A model generated the notes under the pieces. It was not told the DNA's origin. It saw only the letters and a program-made list of their open reading frames with translations, and searched no databases. The translations under genes were made by a program, and so were the position numbers. From contig JAJRRZ010000184.1 in NCBI GenBank assembly GCA_024279045.1, positions 1 to 16,068 of the forward strand: 16,068 nucleotides of DNA. The letters run 5' to 3'. Origin of the DNA: Alphaproteobacteria bacterium. GTDB lineage: Bacteria; Pseudomonadota; Alphaproteobacteria; Rhizobiales; Aestuariivirgaceae. Shown piece after piece: positions 15,445 through 16,068 of the stretch. Position 1 is the stretch's first letter, and each line of letters opens with the position of its first letter.

Positions 15445-15503
15445 TATGTCCATTTGTGCCAGCGCTTCACGGTTTCTTTGCGATTTGGCAAGTTGTTTTT
15501 CGC

Positions 15504-15531
15504 TTGCAATCCGGAGGAGACGGTTTGCAAT
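15504..15531 (+). repeat. TTGCAAT direct repeat, two helical turns apart
   Basis: TTGCAAT occurs at 15504-15510 and 15525-15531, 21 bases start to start, about 100 bases upstream of hyaD. Spacing by two turns of DNA would place both copies on the same face, as for a dimeric regulator. It may also be chance. Confidence 0.3.
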
Positions 15532-15630
15532 ATGCTTCGAGACATTTGGGCAGAATTATGAAGAAGCCGTCAAGGCAAATGACAGGCCGCAAACAAGACG
15601 GATGTGCCACATGTGGGGAGGTTGAACGGC

Positions 15631-16068
15631 ATGAACGCATCAGCATCAAACATGCCAGATGTGGAGCGTGGCGCCGAGCCGGGGCAGGTGCTGATCCTCG
15701 GCATTGGCAATATCCTGTGGGCTGATGAGGGGTTCGGCGTGCGGGCGGTGGAACACCTGCATGCTCATCATGCGCTGCCGGAGAACGTGCAATTGGTGGA
15801 TGGCGGCACTCAGGGGATGAATCTTCTGCCACTGGTGGAAGAGGCCGACATCCTGGTGGTGTTCGATGCGGTGGACTTCAAGCGCGAGCCGGGGGAGCTG
15901 GTGATTGTCGAAGATGACGAGGTGCCGTCGTTTCTGGCCAGCCGCAAGATGAGCCTGCATCAGACGGGGTTTCAGGAGGTGCTGGCGCTGGCGGAGCTGC
16001 GCGGCAACTATCCGCGGCATGTGTTGCTGGCGGGTGTGCAGCCGCTGGTGCTGGAAGATTATGGTGGC
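15631..16068 (+). CDS. hyaD: Hydrogenase maturation endopeptidase, 3' end outside window
   Basis: The visible 146 residues belong to the HyaD/HupD/HybD family of nickel-dependent proteases, which remove the C-terminal tail of the hydrogenase large subunit after metal insertion. Family landmarks are LGIGNILWADEGFGVRAVE with the metal-ligand Glu of DEG, DGGTQG, the FDAVDF segment with its metal-ligand Asp, and SLHQTGFQ with the conserved His. The frame stays open to the last base of the window, so about 50 residues are missing. The ATG at 15631 has GGGAGG 9 bases upstream; an in-frame ATG at 15652 lacks a comparable site. Its likely substrate is the hyaB product. It is divergent from hyaABC rather than downstream of it. 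Confidence 0.9.
   Translation, partial: MNASASNMPDVERGAEPGQVLILGIGNILWADEGFGVRAVEHLHAHHALPENVQLVDGGTQGMNLLPLVEEADILVVFDAVDFKREPGELVIVEDDEVPSFLASRKMSLHQTGFQEVLALAELRGNYPRHVLLAGVQPLVLEDYGG

Larger units (their letters stand above)
15022..15630. other. 609-bp divergent regulatory region between hyaA and hyaD
   Basis: From about 15120 to 15600 the base composition is clearly more AT-rich than the genes on either side. No convincing gene is seen. A 60-codon frame at 15247-15429 lacks family resemblance and a good ribosome site. The region should hold promoters for both hyaABC and hyaD. It has a TTGCAAT direct repeat (15504-15510 and 15525-15531) spaced 21 bases, and a candidate plus-strand promoter at 15418-15444. 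I looked for a sigma-54 -24/-12 site on both strands; GG-containing half-sites exist, but none has GC at the right distance. Confidence 0.55.

Noticed and set aside
15240..15500. Possible sigma-54 promoters (TGGCAAG near 15256-15262 minus, TGGCAC near 15459 minus, TGGCAAG near 15486 plus).
   Set aside because: Each has a -24-like half but no GC at the required distance for the -12 half.

Overview
This is a proteobacterial chromosomal window with GC-rich, tightly packed genes, and it is most likely from an alphaproteobacterium. The best lineage clue is an EipA/DUF1134 periplasmic protein, a family typical of Alphaproteobacteria. A CbbY-type phosphatase, a phosphoglycolate phosphatase and ribulose-phosphate 3-epimerase sit close to a membrane-bound uptake [NiFe] hydrogenase. 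Together they suggest a hydrogen-oxidising organism able to run the Calvin cycle, although no RuBisCO gene lies in this window. I cannot name the genus.

Layout from left to right. Positions 1-681 hold a palindromic repeat (B1) running into the 3' end of an HdeD-like membrane protein gene on the minus strand. Positions 1121-1828 hold eipA (plus) with a clear terminator. Positions 1862-2710 encode a membrane-anchored coiled-coil protein (minus). Positions 3012-4652 hold three minus-strand genes: an unrecognised 92-residue protein, a Nudix hydrolase, and a TrmH-type RNA methyltransferase. A 161-bp palindromic element (A1) lies between the last two. Positions 4653-5154 contain no gene but carry two further repeat copies, B2 and A2, almost end to end. 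Positions 5155-5907 encode a DeoC-fold protein (plus) that appears to have lost two of three catalytic residues. It converges on a SIMPL-domain periplasmic protein (5938-6699, minus).

Positions 6799-9111 form a minus-strand group read rpe, gph, cbbY. Its products make chemical sense together. Gph and CbbY remove the phosphorylated by-products 2-phosphoglycolate and xylulose-1,5-bisphosphate, and Rpe returns xylulose-5-phosphate to the pentose pool. ettA, the ABC-F translation factor gene, is divergent from rpe (9413-11068, plus).

Positions 11226-16068 are the hydrogenase locus. The minus-strand operon hyaA-hyaB-hyaC encodes a Tat-exported small subunit, the catalytic large subunit and a cytochrome b, and ends at a strong terminator hairpin. 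The small subunit has all six proximal-cluster cysteines expected of an oxygen-tolerant group 1d enzyme. The maturation protease gene hyaD is divergent, separated from hyaA by 609 bp of relatively AT-rich DNA, and is cut off by the window end.

The least ordinary items are the two families of palindromic repeats (one appears to supply the last codons and stop of the HdeD-like gene), the DeoC-like protein with altered active site, and several intercistronic hairpins.
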